This document shows, piece after piece, positions 8,737 to 18,130 of a stretch of 64,000 bases of DNA. This stretch comes from an uncultured Ruminococcus sp. (GTDB lineage Bacteria; Bacillota; Clostridia; Oscillospirales; Ruminococcaceae). The notes under the pieces are model-generated. The model made no database searches. It was not told the DNA's origin and worked only from the letters and a program-made list of their open reading frames with translations. The stretch is from assembly GCA_900543145.1 (NCBI GenBank), contig UQPZ01000004.1, positions 62,001 to 126,000 on the forward strand, written 5' to 3'. The position numbers and the translations under genes are program-made. The stretch's first letter is position 1; each line of letters begins with the position of its first letter.

Positions 8737-9696
8737 TTAATTTTGGATCGTATTATTTTTGTATACCTCAAAGGCGCAGTTCAGAATAGTTGAAATGCTG
8801 TCTTTATTATAGCCAAGCTCACGCTGGGAGGAGTTATCAATACAGTCGGGAAGTATATTCTCAGGTATCCTTTTATCAAATGAAAAAGCAAAACTCTTAT
8901 CTTCTAGGATCAGGAGATAATTGAACTTTCCGTTATTTTCTGTGCCTTCATTACAGTCTGTACAGGCGAAATAAAATTTGTTTATTCTGTCGGCGCACCA
9001 GTACTCAGGAACACCTTTGCCGTTTCCCGTAAAAGATATGATCTTTTCAGTATCTGCTGACGAGGTTTTTTCATAGCTGAAATACGGAGGAAAAAGCAAA
9101 GCTTTAAGCTTTGGATTGTATTCTTCATTATCTTCCGAGCTTATTTGCTTGTCCGATCGGCTGAGAGAGCTGTAATTAGGTATATGGTCAGCTGTTTCTG
9201 TAATTTCGCTTTCACAAGCTTCAGCTTCTTTTTCGGACTGTTTACGTCTGTGCGGTCTGACGCTTTTATCAAATATTTTATTAAGATCGGTAATACAGTT
9301 GTCCAATTCCCGTTTTTTATAATTCTTTATTTTCAGGTAAATGGAATCGGCTATTACTATAAAAAACAATAAATTCACAATTAGAAGAGAAATTAAAAAT
9401 GATTTTGATACGCTGCCGAATGGTATTAACATATTGTTGCCTATTATAACCACGATAAAAGGTCCTATAATTGCATACGGCTCTTTTTCATCTATTGCTT
9501 TTATTATTCTTACGGTTTCAGGTGACTTTCGTATAATATGTACGACCAAGTATATTAATGCGGCAAAGACAGCGTTCATACACAGTATGATCAGTATTGG
9601 ACTTTCAGAGCTTTTAGAGATCCTCCATAAGGAGTTTTCGGTCAGTATAATACAGATAATAACTGCAATTATCTTTATATATTTATGATTATTCAT
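8737..9696 (-). CDS. Unknown four-helix membrane protein with soluble C-terminal half
   Basis: Not recognised. The first 130 residues hold four hydrophobic segments (starting YIKIIAVIICIILTE, SPILIILCMNAVFAALIYLV, YAIIGPFIVVIIG, FLISLLIVNLLFFIVIA). A charged linker follows (about 130-185), then a soluble domain of about 130 residues with an aromatic-rich core (ALLFPPYFSYEKT, RINKFYFACTDC, FNYLLILEDKSFAFSFDK). It may be a sensor or an anchor for the soluble part. Lies 14 bp from the next gene upstream (9711-10733), so the two are probably coexpressed and may act together. No paralogue in this window. Confidence 0.6.
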   Translation of the reverse strand: MNNHKYIKIIAVIICIILTENSLWRISKSSESPILIILCMNAVFAALIYLVVHIIRKSPETVRIIKAIDEKEPYAIIGPFIVVIIGNNMLIPFGSVSKSFLISLLIVNLLFFIVIADSIYLKIKNYKKRELDNCITDLNKIFDKSVRPHRRKQSEKEAEACESEITETADHIPNYSSLSRSDKQISSEDNEEYNPKLKALLFPPYFSYEKTSSADTEKIISFTGNGKGVPEYWCADRINKFYFACTDCNEGTENNGKFNYLLILEDKSFAFSFDKRIPENILPDCIDNSSQRELGYNKDSISTILNCAFEVYKNNTIQN

Positions 9697-9710
9697 AGTA
9701 TTCTTATTAC

Positions 9711-10733
9711 CTATCTTACTGCGGAAGCCAAACCGTCTTTGTAGTAAAACTGTACAAATCCGCGGCTTGCGGCACGCTTCTCAAGTCTGTCCTTTGTATC
9801 ATATTCAAGAATTACAGTTTGCTTGTCTGTAAGATCGCAGTCAAGAGGCTTCGGGACCTGAACTATATACATAGGCATTGAAAAGCCGTCGTCCGCCGTT
9901 TCATAAATTTTCTGCAATGATATGACTCTGCTGCTTTTACCGTTTATAGTTACCGTAATATCGTCGGTTTCAAGCTCAGGCGCTATATCGGTTACATTGA
10001 ATTTGTTTTTTCCGAAAATTACGTCATACTCGTCTTTTTTGTAATATAGCATAGGACGGAAGGAAAGAAATAAATTGTTTATTCCGCCGTTATCTGTAAA
10101 TACGTTAAGCGAATAAACTTCCCCGCTGCCTATTTTTAAATTGACAGTTTCGTCACGGTCGGCAATAAAATGCCAGCCCCAGCATTCAAGGGAGCCGCTG
10201 CCGTAGCTGCTGTCATCGGAGTAAACTGCGTTGTAAAGTCCGTTGGGTATCTTAAGTGAATAGCTTCCATATTTATCGGTCCATGTGCCTATAATATAAG
10301 GACCATCCTCAAAGCCGTAACGGTACAGCATTACTGCCGACGGAAAAGGCTTCCCATCGAAATTCGATACATTTCCGGATATTGTGGAGTAACCGCATTT
10401 TTTGTCAAGCTCGGAATGCTGAGAGCCGCTGGTGCATGAAACGTGAATAAAGTCAGGGTAGCAGTCCTTGTTTTCAGCTATTTTGATCAAAGCGTTTTTT
10501 TCTGCGGCTTTTACATATATCCCGTCGGAGAAGCCGTCGTTTGTTATTTCAGTGTTTTTCTCAAATACAAGACTCGTTCCGCAGTAGCCGCAGACGGATA
10601 TTGTCAGCGGGAAGGTCAGCTCAGTAAATTCACAGTATATTCCTATATGTGAGCTTGTACTGAAAAAATCAGGCTGTAAAAATTCTTCCTTGCCCTGTTT
10701 GCAGTTAAAGTACCAAACATCCTTTATCTTCAT
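9711..10733 (-). CDS. Protein with a carboxypeptidase-regulatory-like domain
   Basis: Protein of 340 aa, no signal peptide and no membrane helix. Residues about 115-200 look like a carboxypeptidase-regulatory-like/transthyretin-like beta-sandwich (TISGNVSNFDGKPFPSAVML, then TDKYGSYSLKIPNGLYNAVY). The rest is beta-rich and unrecognised; it mentions no catalytic motif I can identify. Such domains are usually extracellular, so an apparently cytoplasmic one is odd. SD AGGAGG lies about 10 nt before the ATG. It sits 28 bp downstream of coaBC and 14 bp upstream of the membrane protein gene at 8737. Confidence 0.6.
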   Translation of the reverse strand: MKIKDVWYFNCKQGKEEFLQPDFFSTSSHIGIYCEFTELTFPLTISVCGYCGTSLVFEKNTEITNDGFSDGIYVKAAEKNALIKIAENKDCYPDFIHVSCTSGSQHSELDKKCGYSTISGNVSNFDGKPFPSAVMLYRYGFEDGPYIIGTWTDKYGSYSLKIPNGLYNAVYSDDSSYGSGSLECWGWHFIADRDETVNLKIGSGEVYSLNVFTDNGGINNLFLSFRPMLYYKKDEYDVIFGKNKFNVTDIAPELETDDITVTINGKSSRVISLQKIYETADDGFSMPMYIVQVPKPLDCDLTDKQTVILEYDTKDRLEKRAASRGFVQFYYKDGLASAVR

Positions 10734-10761
10734 AATATGATCCTCCTATTCTTTCATTGTG

Positions 10762-11958
10762 TTATCTGTCAAGAATAGCTTTAATCCTGTCAAGAATTAT
10801 ATGCGCCGCACTTTCCTTAGACATAATCCCAAGCTCTTCACAGCCGTTCTTTGTAATTACCGTGATAATATTCGTATCGGCTCCGAAGCCTGCCCCCTCT
10901 TTTTTTAGTGAATTGGCGCAGATCATATCGCAGTTCTTGGATTCCAGCTTTCTGCGGGAATTTTCTGTCACATTTTCCGTTTCCATTGAAAAGCCGCAGA
11001 TGACCTGTCCTATGTGCTTGTGTACACCCAGGTATTTAAGAATATCCTTTGTTCGTTTAAGCATGATCTTCATATCGCCGTCTGATTTCTTTACCTTGCT
11101 TTTATAGGTTATTGCAGGAGTATAATCAGAAACCGCTGCGGCTTTGATTATTATATCCTGGCTGTCGGAAAGAGAAACAACTGCATTGTACATATCTTCG
11201 GCTGAAATTACAGGAACAGTTTTTACAAACATAGGCGGTTCTACGTCCATATGAGCGCAGACAAGAGTAACCTCAGCACCTCTCAGCATTGCGGCTTCGG
11301 CGGCGGCGCAGCCCATTTTTCCGCTTGAATGGTTGGTAATGAAGCGTACCGGGTCAATGCTTTCTCTGGTAGCTCCTGCGGTAACGAGCACTTTTTTTCC
11401 GGCCAGATCCTTTTCAAAAGCGATCTCTTTTATAATATATTTAAGCAGGGTGTCCTCTGCGGGAAGCTTTCCGTCCCCTATATCTCGGTTTGCAAGCATA
11501 CCGTTTACCGGCTCTATAATTTCATAGCCGTGGCGTTTGAGCTTTTCTATATTTTCCTGAACTATTGAATTATGAAGCATATTATGGTTCATTGCCGGGG
11601 CAATAATTTTTTTGCATGGGCAAGCCATAACGGTTGTAGTCAGCATATCATCAGCGATCCCGTTGGCGATCTTACCTATTACGTTTGCTGAAGCGGGAGC
11701 GATCATTACTATATCTGCTTTTTTGGCAAGTGCAACGTGTTCCACGCTGTATTGAAAGTTCCTGTCAAAGGTGTCCATAAGGCACTTATTCTGAGTTATG
11801 GTTTCAAAAGTAATAGGATTTATAAACTGAGCTGCATTCTGAGTCATAATAACCTGAACATCGCAGTGAAGCTTTGTCAGCATTCTGGCGAGGTTTGCGG
11901 TCTTATATGCCGCAATACTTCCCGTAACTCCAAGAACGACTGTTTTTCCTTTAAGCAT
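10762..11958 (-). CDS. coaBC: Phosphopantothenoylcysteine decarboxylase / phosphopantothenate-cysteine ligase
   Basis: Bifunctional enzyme for two middle steps of coenzyme A synthesis. The N-terminal CoaC flavodoxin-like domain shows GVTGSIAAYKTANLAR and IIAPAMNHNML; the C-terminal CoaB domain starts near residue 185 (VLVTAGATRESIDPVRFITN, then SSGKMGCAAAEA). I start at the ATG at 11958 (MLKGKTVVLGV), since GGGAG lies 9 nt upstream, while an in-frame ATG at 11967 directly abuts it. Pairs functionally with panT and coaX, encoded divergently just to the right. Confidence 0.93.
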   Translation of the reverse strand: MLKGKTVVLGVTGSIAAYKTANLARMLTKLHCDVQVIMTQNAAQFINPITFETITQNKCLMDTFDRNFQYSVEHVALAKKADIVMIAPASANVIGKIANGIADDMLTTTVMACPCKKIIAPAMNHNMLHNSIVQENIEKLKRHGYEIIEPVNGMLANRDIGDGKLPAEDTLLKYIIKEIAFEKDLAGKKVLVTAGATRESIDPVRFITNHSSGKMGCAAAEAAMLRGAEVTLVCAHMDVEPPMFVKTVPVISAEDMYNAVVSLSDSQDIIIKAAAVSDYTPAITYKSKVKKSDGDMKIMLKRTKDILKYLGVHKHIGQVICGFSMETENVTENSRRKLESKNCDMICANSLKKEGAGFGADTNIITVITKNGCEELGIMSKESAAHIILDRIKAILDR

Positions 11959-12048
11959 ATTGCACATCTCCCGTGATTTAAAAAAGTATTTTTAATATTA
12001 TATCACAAAAAAACGGAAAAAGATATAGATTTTCTGAAAAAAGTATGC

Positions 12049-12224
12049 TATAATATAAACAGCGGCTGCCGGACTTCAGACGGAGCGGATTTCAAGTACA
12101 TACCCTGTCCGCAGATATTTCCTGCAAAGAAAATCTGACGCGCTTACATCTGTATATCCCATATGCAGCTGCCGTGTATTGTATCCTCGGAATGAGGAAT
12201 AATAACAAGGAGGTTTTCATTATT
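12049..12224 (+). promoter_or_regulatory. Extended -10 promoter and structured leader of panT-coaX
   Basis: TGCTATAAT is an extended -10 (TATAAT 12049-12054) with a poor -35. The 5' leader of about 165 nt is long for such an operon. It holds possible stems: GCGGA with TCCGC (loop about 18 nt), CAGAT with ATCTG, and an outer pairing of CGGCTGC near its start with GCAGCTG near 12165-12171. I recognise no known riboswitch. The SD AAGGAGG is at 12207-12213. Confidence 0.4.
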
Positions 12225-12863
12225 ATGAAATCAACATTAAAAACAAAACAGCTGGTTATTCTTGGATTGCTGACAGCTATCCTGCTCATTATGGCATATA
12301 CGCCGCTGGGATATTTAAACGTCGGCATTTTGGCTATTACTTTTAATGTAATTCCGGTAGCGCTGGCGGCGATCGTGCTGGGACCTGCCGGAGGAGCTGT
12401 TGCGGGCGCGGTATTCGGTCTTACCAGCTTTTTGCAGTGCATCGGAGTTGGCGGAACAAGTGCTATGGGAGTAATTTTATTCGATATAAATCCTGTATTA
12501 GCTTTTATTCAGCGCTTTGTTCCGCGTGTACTTGACGGTTTTCTGCTCGGATTTATATTTAGAAAAGTAAGAAAATCATCGAATACCTATATATCCTGTG
12601 CAGTCACAGGCTTCTGCTCAGCTTTATTAAATACGCTGTTCTTTATGACTGCTCTGGTTGTGCTTTATGGAAATACGGATTATGTTAGGGGCCTGATTGC
12701 CGGAGAGAATATAATCGTATTTATCTGTACTTTTGCTGGTATAAATGCGGTTTTTGAAATAGCTGCTTCTACGATTGTGACCGGAGCTGTAGGTTCGGCT
12801 CTTTATAAAGCCAGGCTTATTCCTGCTGCGGTAAAACCTGTTTCAGCTTCACAAGCGGATTGA
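12225..12863 (+). CDS. panT: ECF transporter S component, probable pantothenate (PanT)
   Basis: Membrane substrate-binding subunit of an energy-coupling-factor vitamin transporter. It has about six hydrophobic helices (LGLLTAILLIMAYTPLGYL at the start), a GPAGGAVAGAVFGLTSFLQ region and IQRFVPRVLDGFLLG, all typical of PanT-like S components. Substrate assignment rests on its position 19 bp ahead of coaX and opposite coaBC. The shared EcfA/EcfT module is not in the window. The ATG at 12225 is chosen because AAGGAGG lies 11 nt before it; a longer frame upstream has no SD. Confidence 0.8.
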   Translation: MKSTLKTKQLVILGLLTAILLIMAYTPLGYLNVGILAITFNVIPVALAAIVLGPAGGAVAGAVFGLTSFLQCIGVGGTSAMGVILFDINPVLAFIQRFVPRVLDGFLLGFIFRKVRKSSNTYISCAVTGFCSALLNTLFFMTALVVLYGNTDYVRGLIAGENIIVFICTFAGINAVFEIAASTIVTGAVGSALYKARLIPAAVKPVSASQAD

Positions 12864-12882
12864 TTTTCGGAGGATATTAAAA

Positions 12883-13647
12883 ATGGTTCTTGCAGTTGAT
12901 ATAGGAAATTCAAATATAGTGATGGGCTGTTTTGAAAACGATAAGATCCTTTTTATTGAACGCTTATCAACAAATCGTGAAGCTACTGCCTTAGAGTATA
13001 CGATAATGCTCAAAAACATACTGGAGCTTAACGGTATAAGCCATATGGATTTTCAGGGCGGTATTATTTCCTCTGTTGTTCCGCCGGTAACGCTTACAGT
13101 AAAAGAAGCTATGGAACGTCTTACCTGCAAGCAGGTAATGGTAGTAGGACCGGGAATAAAAACAGGACTTAAGATAATGCTGGATAATCCCGCTCAGCTT
13201 GGAAGCGACAGGGTAGCTGACGCGGTGGGTGCAATTAATCTTTATCCGGTTCCATGCATTATGATAGATATGGGTACGGCTACTACTATATCCGTTATAG
13301 ATAAAAATAAGAACTTTATGGGCGGACTTATAATCCCCGGACTGAGAACATCCCTCGACTCGCTGACTTCCAGAACATCTCAGCTTCCGAACATCAGTCT
13401 TGTTCCTCCGAAAAGGGTTATAGGCACTAATACGATAGACTGTATGAAGAGCGGAATAATTAACAGTACCGCTTCAAGTATCGACGGAGTTATCGAGCGT
13501 ATAGAAGAAGAACTCGGAGAAAAATGTACGGTTATATCTACGGGCGGAATAGCAAAAACTATCATTCCGTTCTGCAAACGAGAGATAATTATCGACGATC
13601 AGCTGCTTTTAAAAGGACTGCGTATTATTTATAATAAGAATAAATAA
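12883..13647 (+). CDS. coaX: Type III pantothenate kinase
   Basis: Phosphorylates pantothenate, the first step of CoA synthesis. The protein has the ASKHA-fold phosphate motif at the N-terminus (AVDIGNSNIVMG), the GSDRVADAVGA motif (about residues 107-117), IMIDMGTATTISVID and the closing STGGIAKTI. Length of 254 aa is typical. SD GGAGG is 9 nt before the ATG. Operon with panT suggests that the cell imports pantothenate and feeds it directly into CoA; panBCD genes are not visible here. Confidence 0.93.
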   Translation: MVLAVDIGNSNIVMGCFENDKILFIERLSTNREATALEYTIMLKNILELNGISHMDFQGGIISSVVPPVTLTVKEAMERLTCKQVMVVGPGIKTGLKIMLDNPAQLGSDRVADAVGAINLYPVPCIMIDMGTATTISVIDKNKNFMGGLIIPGLRTSLDSLTSRTSQLPNISLVPPKRVIGTNTIDCMKSGIINSTASSIDGVIERIEEELGEKCTVISTGGIAKTIIPFCKREIIIDDQLLLKGLRIIYNKNK

Positions 13648-13661
13648 CTTATAATTATATT

Positions 13662-13699
13662 AAAACCGCTTCCGAAACAAAATTCGGAAGCGGTTTTTT
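13662..13699. terminator. Bidirectional terminator between coaX and metK
   Basis: A 15-bp perfect stem, AAAACCGCTTCCGAA (13662-13676) with its complement at 13683-13697, followed by T's on the plus strand and A's upstream, so it serves both convergent genes. Confidence 0.9.
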
Positions 13700-13703
13700 T
13701 GTG

Positions 13704-14876
13704 TTATTTCAATGCATCTAGAAGAGCCTGAACTCTGTCTGTTTTCTCCCATGCAGCTCCGAGATCCTCACGTCCGATGTGACCGTACGCTGCAAGCGCC
13801 TTATACTGAGGCTTTCTTAGATCCAAATCTTCTATGATCGCCGCAGGACGGAGATCAAATACCTTGTTTACTGCCTCTGCAAGCTTTTCGTCAGGATATT
13901 TTCCTGTACCGTAGGTATCTACCATTACGGAAACGGGACGGGCAACGCCTATAGCGTAGGCAAGTTCAACCTCGCATTGCTTTGCAAGACCTGCCGCTAC
14001 AATGTTTTTTGCAGCATATCTCGCCGCATATGTTGCGGAGCGGTCTACCTTAGTCGGATCCTTTCCTGAAAAAGCTCCGCCTCCGTGACGGGCGTAGCCG
14101 CCGTAGGTATCGACAATGATTTTTCTTCCGGTAAGACCGCTGTCGCCCTGAGGGCCTCCGACTACAAAGCGTCCTGTAGGATTTACAAAATAGGTAGTAT
14201 TTTCGTCAAGCAGCTCTGCAGGAATAACTGCCTTAATTACATATTCGATTATGTCTTTTCTTATCTGCTCCAGCGATACGGCTTCATCGTGCTGAGAGGA
14301 TACGACAACAGCGTCAACTCTGACGGGCTTTGAGCCGTCGTATTCGACAGTGACCTGAGTTTTGCCGTCTGGACGGAGATAGCTGAGGGTTCCGTTTTTT
14401 CTTACCTCGGTAAGCTTAAGGGCAAGCTTATGAGCAAGAGAAATAGGCATAGGCATAAGCTCGGGTGTTTCGTCGCAGGCGTATCCGAACATTATACCCT
14501 GATCTCCCGCACCTATATCGAAAGCGTTTTCATCCCGCCCTTCTAGAGCATTGTCAACTCCCATAGCAATATCAGGAGACTGCTTGTCTATAGATGTCAG
14601 CACCGAGCAGGTATAGCCGTCGAAACCGTATTTAGCACGGTCATAGCCTATACCGATGACCGTATCTCTGACGATCTGAGGAATATCCACGACCGCCTTA
14701 GTTGTTATTTCTCCCATGCACATAACAAAGCCTGTTGTCGTTACTGTTTCGCAGGCTACTCTGGACATAGGATCCTGTGCCAGCATAGCGTCCAGTACGG
14801 CGTCGGAGATCTGATCGCATATCTTATCAGGATGTCCTTCCGTTACCGATTCGGATGTAAATAAACGTCTTGACAT
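13704..14876 (-). CDS. metK: S-adenosylmethionine synthetase
   Basis: Makes S-adenosylmethionine from methionine and ATP. Starts [20 protein letters not shown], the conserved N-terminal motif; [12 protein letters not shown] and [17 protein letters not shown] are the other family signatures. I place the start at 14876 because GAGG lies 8 nt upstream, rather than at an ATG six codons earlier without an SD. The gene is preceded by a SAM-I riboswitch with its own terminator, so expression should fall when S-adenosylmethionine is plentiful. Confidence 0.96.
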   Translation of the reverse strand: MSRRLFTSESVTEGHPDKICDQISDAVLDAMLAQDPMSRVACETVTTTGFVMCMGEITTKAVVDIPQIVRDTVIGIGYDRAKYGFDGYTCSVLTSIDKQSPDIAMGVDNALEGRDENAFDIGAGDQGIMFGYACDETPELMPMPISLAHKLALKLTEVRKNGTLSYLRPDGKTQVTVEYDGSKPVRVDAVVVSSQHDEAVSLEQIRKDIIEYVIKAVIPAELLDENTTYFVNPTGRFVVGGPQGDSGLTGRKIIVDTYGGYARHGGGAFSGKDPTKVDRSATYAARYAAKNIVAAGLAKQCEVELAYAIGVARPVSVMVDTYGTGKYPDEKLAEAVNKVFDLRPAAIIEDLDLRKPQYKALAAYGHIGREDLGAAWEKTDRVQALLDALK

Positions 14877-14937
14877 TTTTATTACCTCTTTCATTTTAGA
14901 CTGTATGTTAAAAACCTATCAAGTAAATAAGAGCATT

Positions 14938-15082
14938 AAAAAAGACGCTTCATTCCGAAACGCCTGAATTTACTGAAAAATTCCTCATCTCCCGGAATAC
15001 ACCGCAGGAATTAGCACCTTAGCTTAATAACTAGGTTGCCGGGCTTCACAGGACCTGTTCCTCCGCCACTCTTGATAAGGTA
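14938..15082 (-). ncRNA. SAM-I (S-box) riboswitch with terminator
   Basis: On the minus strand the conserved S-box core is plain: CTTATCAAGAG followed by GGCGGAGG, GTGAAGCCCGGCAACC and GGTGCTAATTCC. The expression platform is the hairpin AGGCGTTTC/GAAGCGTCT (14942-14966) with six U's at 14938-14943. Ligand binding should favour termination before metK. This is the classical arrangement for Firmicutes metK. Confidence 0.95.
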
Positions 15083-15100
15083 TTAAATTATAACAATATT

Positions 15101-15129
15101 ATTATACAGCAATCGACCCGTTATGTCAA
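15101..15129 (-). promoter_or_regulatory. Consensus sigma-A promoter of metK leader
   Basis: On the minus strand TTGACA (15124-15129), a 17-bp spacer and TATAAT (15101-15106), a perfect match placing the transcript start just before the riboswitch. Confidence 0.85.
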
Positions 15130-15166
15130 TATGTATAAGAACTGAGTTGTAAATTTATTGTGAATG

Positions 15167-15886
15167 TCACAGCAGGATTTCTTCTGTGCTGAGATTTTCA
15201 AGCAGCTTTTTGCCGTTTTCTTCAATACGGTGCATGACCGCAGCGCCGGCCTTTTTTTGAATAACTTTTTCAGCGTCGCCTAGCAGGGCATGACATCTTT
15301 CCGTACGATGAAAATCTGTTCCCAGTACATGAACATAGCCGTCGCTGATCAGTTTAAGACAGTTCTTCCTGGAACGAAAAGTCATAAGCGAATCTGCATT
15401 TATCTGTCCTAAAACGTCAAGACTCATAAGCCTTGAAAGTTCCTTATAGCTCGTAAACGAAAGATACCGTTCTATATGGGCGATCATGACCTTGACGTCC
15501 GTAGTTCCGGTAATGCGTTCAATATCGCTGATCATATCATCGGTAATACGCGAATACGGCATTTCAAGAAGTATAAAATCAGTTCCCTCGAGACACAGTT
15601 TGTAAATTTCTTCGCTTCCGACAAGTGCATGATTATAAAGCACCTCGGCTCCGGTAATTATTCTTGGGTGTTCAGGCTTTAAATAAGGCTTGATACGTTG
15701 AAGCGCATTATTCCTGTTTTCGAGAAAAATATCGATCGAGGTTTGACCGCAGTAGAAATGAGGAGTGGCGGCGACAATATCTACGTTATCTTCAGCCATT
15801 CGATCAAGTATTTTAACAGTTTCTTCCGTGCTTCCCGAACCGTCGTCGATCTGCGGCAGGATATGCGAATGAAAGTCTATTTTCAC
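15167..15886 (-). CDS. PHP-type tyrosine-protein phosphatase (CpsB/YwqE family)
   Basis: Manganese-dependent phosphatase of the PHP fold; relatives dephosphorylate the bacterial tyrosine kinases that control capsule and exopolysaccharide synthesis. It begins KIDFHSHILPQIDDGS with the metal-binding HxH, and has VAATPHFYCG and GTDFHRTERC for the other metal ligands. GTG at 15886 gives the usual start MKIDFHSHIL with GGGGGTG upstream; an in-frame GTG at 15895 overlaps that SD. No kinase or capsule genes are nearby, so the target is unknown. Confidence 0.85.
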   Translation of the reverse strand: MKIDFHSHILPQIDDGSGSTEETVKILDRMAEDNVDIVAATPHFYCGQTSIDIFLENRNNALQRIKPYLKPEHPRIITGAEVLYNHALVGSEEIYKLCLEGTDFILLEMPYSRITDDMISDIERITGTTDVKVMIAHIERYLSFTSYKELSRLMSLDVLGQINADSLMTFRSRKNCLKLISDGYVHVLGTDFHRTERCHALLGDAEKVIQKKAGAAVMHRIEENGKKLLENLSTEEILL

Positions 15887-15956
15887 AGTAAACACCCCCG
15901 TTTTGATAATTATAGCATATGGCTCTTTTTATGTCAAACGGAAGAAAATTGAAAGC

Positions 15957-16118
15957 TTATTTTTTAATCCTTTTATTTTCATGTCCGCACCTGCGGTTCA
16001 TGCATCTGCAGCAGTTACCGCAGCATTTTCCGCTGAAGCTGTCCTTGAGAAAGCGAATAAGTATCAGAACCGCAAGTATAATGAGCATAATACAGAAAGC
16101 AATTATAATGTACTTCAT
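15957..16118 (-). CDS. FeoB-associated Cys-rich membrane protein
   Basis: Small protein of 53 aa: one N-terminal membrane helix (YIIIAFCIMLIILAVLILI) then a short cytoplasmic tail rich in cysteine (KCCGNCCRCMNRRCGH). This is the layout of the small Cys-rich proteins found next to feoB in Firmicutes and thought to assist ferrous iron uptake. The ATG at 16118 lies 5 bp after the feoB stop, with GGGTG as SD inside the feoB end. A longer frame that reads back into feoB is an artefact. Confidence 0.8.
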   Translation of the reverse strand: MKYIIIAFCIMLIILAVLILIRFLKDSFSGKCCGNCCRCMNRRCGHENKRIKK

Positions 16119-16123
16119 AAATT

Positions 16124-18130
16124 TCACCCAATAAAAAGTGAGCCGATCTGGTAAACTGCCAGAGCTGCTGCGTAAGCGACGGTGCATTGCAGAGCAGCGC
16201 TTGCCAAAGCCCATTTTAAACTGCCGGTTTCTTTTTTTATTGTAACAAAGGCTGAAATACATGGCATATACAGCAGGCAGAAGATCATAAAGCTGAAAGC
16301 CGAAAGGGGAGTAAAGACTGTTGAAATAGCGCCTGAAAGAGCAGCTTCATTGGGAGCGGAGTAAAGCACCAGCATGGTGCTTACAACGGCCTCCTTGGCT
16401 ACCAGACCTGAAAGCAGCGAAACTCCCGCTTTCCAGTTCCCGAACCCTAGAGGAGCAAATACGGGAGCAAGAAAAGCTCCGATATGACCGAAAATACTTA
16501 TCCCGCTGTCCTGAGTATATTCAAACGACGGAGTAAACGACTGAAGCGCCCAAATAACTATAGACATTGCAAAAATAACCGTTCCGGCCTTTATAATAAA
16601 GCCTCTGCATTTATCCCATGTGTTTTTGAGAACTGAAGAAAGCATAGGAAGACGATATGCAGGCAGCTCCATAACAAAAGGCGCCTGATTAGTTTTAAAG
16701 ACGGTTTTTTTAAGGATCAGTCCTATAAGTATAGCAAGGGCAAAACCAGTTATGTACATTGAAAATACGACCAGTCCCTGATGAGCGGCAAAGAAAACTC
16801 CTGCGAACAGTGCATATACCGGAAGCTTTGCGCCACAGGACATAAAGGGTATAAGCAGTATCGTGGCACGGCGTTCATTGATATTTTCCTGGGTCCTTGT
16901 CGCCATTACTGCCGGGGTCGTACAGCCGAAGCCCATAAGCATTGGTATAAAGCTTTTTCCCGAAAGTCCCAGCTTACGCAGAAATCTGTCGGTTATAAAT
17001 GCGGCTCTTGCCATATAACCGCTGTCCTCCAGTATTGAAAGACACAGAAATAATATACATATCTGCGGAAGAAAGGTCAGAATGCCTCCGACTCCGCTTA
17101 TAACCCCGTCCGTTATCAGAGAAACCGTCCATTGAGGAGCGCCGGCCTTTTCCATAAAGCTCAGTACCGCAGGAGAAAGAATATTATTGAACAGCTTTTC
17201 AATAATATCGGATAAAAAGCTTCCGACCGGTCCGAAGGTAAGTCCGAATATAGAACCCATTATAAGAATAAAGATAGGCAGCGCAAGAAATCTGTTTGTA
17301 ACTGCAATATCTATTTTATCAGATACCGTAAGCTTTTCCTCACTCTTGCCCTTTACTACACATTTTGCAGTAACGTTTTCTATAAAGCTGTAGCGTGCGT
17401 CGGCAAGCATTGTTTCGCGGTCGCCGTATCTTCCCGAACTTTCATACTTTTGCGCAATACGTTCAAGTGCAGCCGCTTTTTCAGCGCTCAGTTCAAGCTC
17501 TCCTACTGCGCTTTCGTCGCCCTCAAGGATCTTTGAAGCATAAAATGAATAGGGAAGAACTTTGTTTTCATCATAAATTTCGGAAAATATCTGGTTAAGC
17601 GCATTTTGGGTCTTATTGTCAAAGTTAATTTCGGGAGGTATGATATTATTTTCAATAACGTATGAGATCTGTCTCATGACTTCATCTATATTATCGCCTC
17701 TTCTGGCAGATACAGGTACTATCGGCATACCCAGAAGCTTTGATAGGTAGCAGGTATCTATAGAACCTCCCTGAGCTTTCACGTCGTCCATCATATTTAT
17801 TACCAGGACCATTGGTATTCCAAGCTCGACCAGCTGTACGGTAAGGTAGAGGTTTCTTTCAATATTTGTACCGTCGATTATGTTAATTATTGCCTGAGGC
17901 TTTTCTTTTATAATGAAATCTCGGCTGACTATTTCCTCCATAGAATACGGTGAAAGCGAATATATCCCAGGAAGATCGACGATCTCAAATTTTCCGTCCT
18001 TTGTTTTGCCGGTCTTTTTTTCTACCGTAACTCCAGCCCAGTTTCCTACATACTGGTTTGAACCGGTAAGGGCGTTGAATAAAGTAGTTTTTCCGCAGTT
18101 GGGATTTCCCGCAAGAGCAACAGAATTCAT
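16124..18130 (-). CDS. feoB: Ferrous iron transporter FeoB
   Basis: Main membrane component for Fe(II) uptake. N-terminal GTPase domain with G1 GNPNCGKTTLFN, G3 VDLPGIYSLSPYS and INIIDGTNIERN, then a membrane domain with two Gate motifs (GFGCTTPAVMATRT about residue 405) and several helices. Length of 668 aa is at the short end of the family. Overlaps feoA by 4 bp and is followed by the small Cys-rich protein, giving a three-gene feo operon. Confidence 0.95.
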   Translation of the reverse strand: MNSVALAGNPNCGKTTLFNALTGSNQYVGNWAGVTVEKKTGKTKDGKFEIVDLPGIYSLSPYSMEEIVSRDFIIKEKPQAIINIIDGTNIERNLYLTVQLVELGIPMVLVINMMDDVKAQGGSIDTCYLSKLLGMPIVPVSARRGDNIDEVMRQISYVIENNIIPPEINFDNKTQNALNQIFSEIYDENKVLPYSFYASKILEGDESAVGELELSAEKAAALERIAQKYESSGRYGDRETMLADARYSFIENVTAKCVVKGKSEEKLTVSDKIDIAVTNRFLALPIFILIMGSIFGLTFGPVGSFLSDIIEKLFNNILSPAVLSFMEKAGAPQWTVSLITDGVISGVGGILTFLPQICILFLCLSILEDSGYMARAAFITDRFLRKLGLSGKSFIPMLMGFGCTTPAVMATRTQENINERRATILLIPFMSCGAKLPVYALFAGVFFAAHQGLVVFSMYITGFALAILIGLILKKTVFKTNQAPFVMELPAYRLPMLSSVLKNTWDKCRGFIIKAGTVIFAMSIVIWALQSFTPSFEYTQDSGISIFGHIGAFLAPVFAPLGFGNWKAGVSLLSGLVAKEAVVSTMLVLYSAPNEAALSGAISTVFTPLSAFSFMIFCLLYMPCISAFVTIKKETGSLKWALASAALQCTVAYAAALAVYQIGSLFIG

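Noticed and set aside
12174..12224. Longer N-terminus for panT
   Set aside because: No SD before the upstream ATG and the extra residues precede the normal ECF S-component start.
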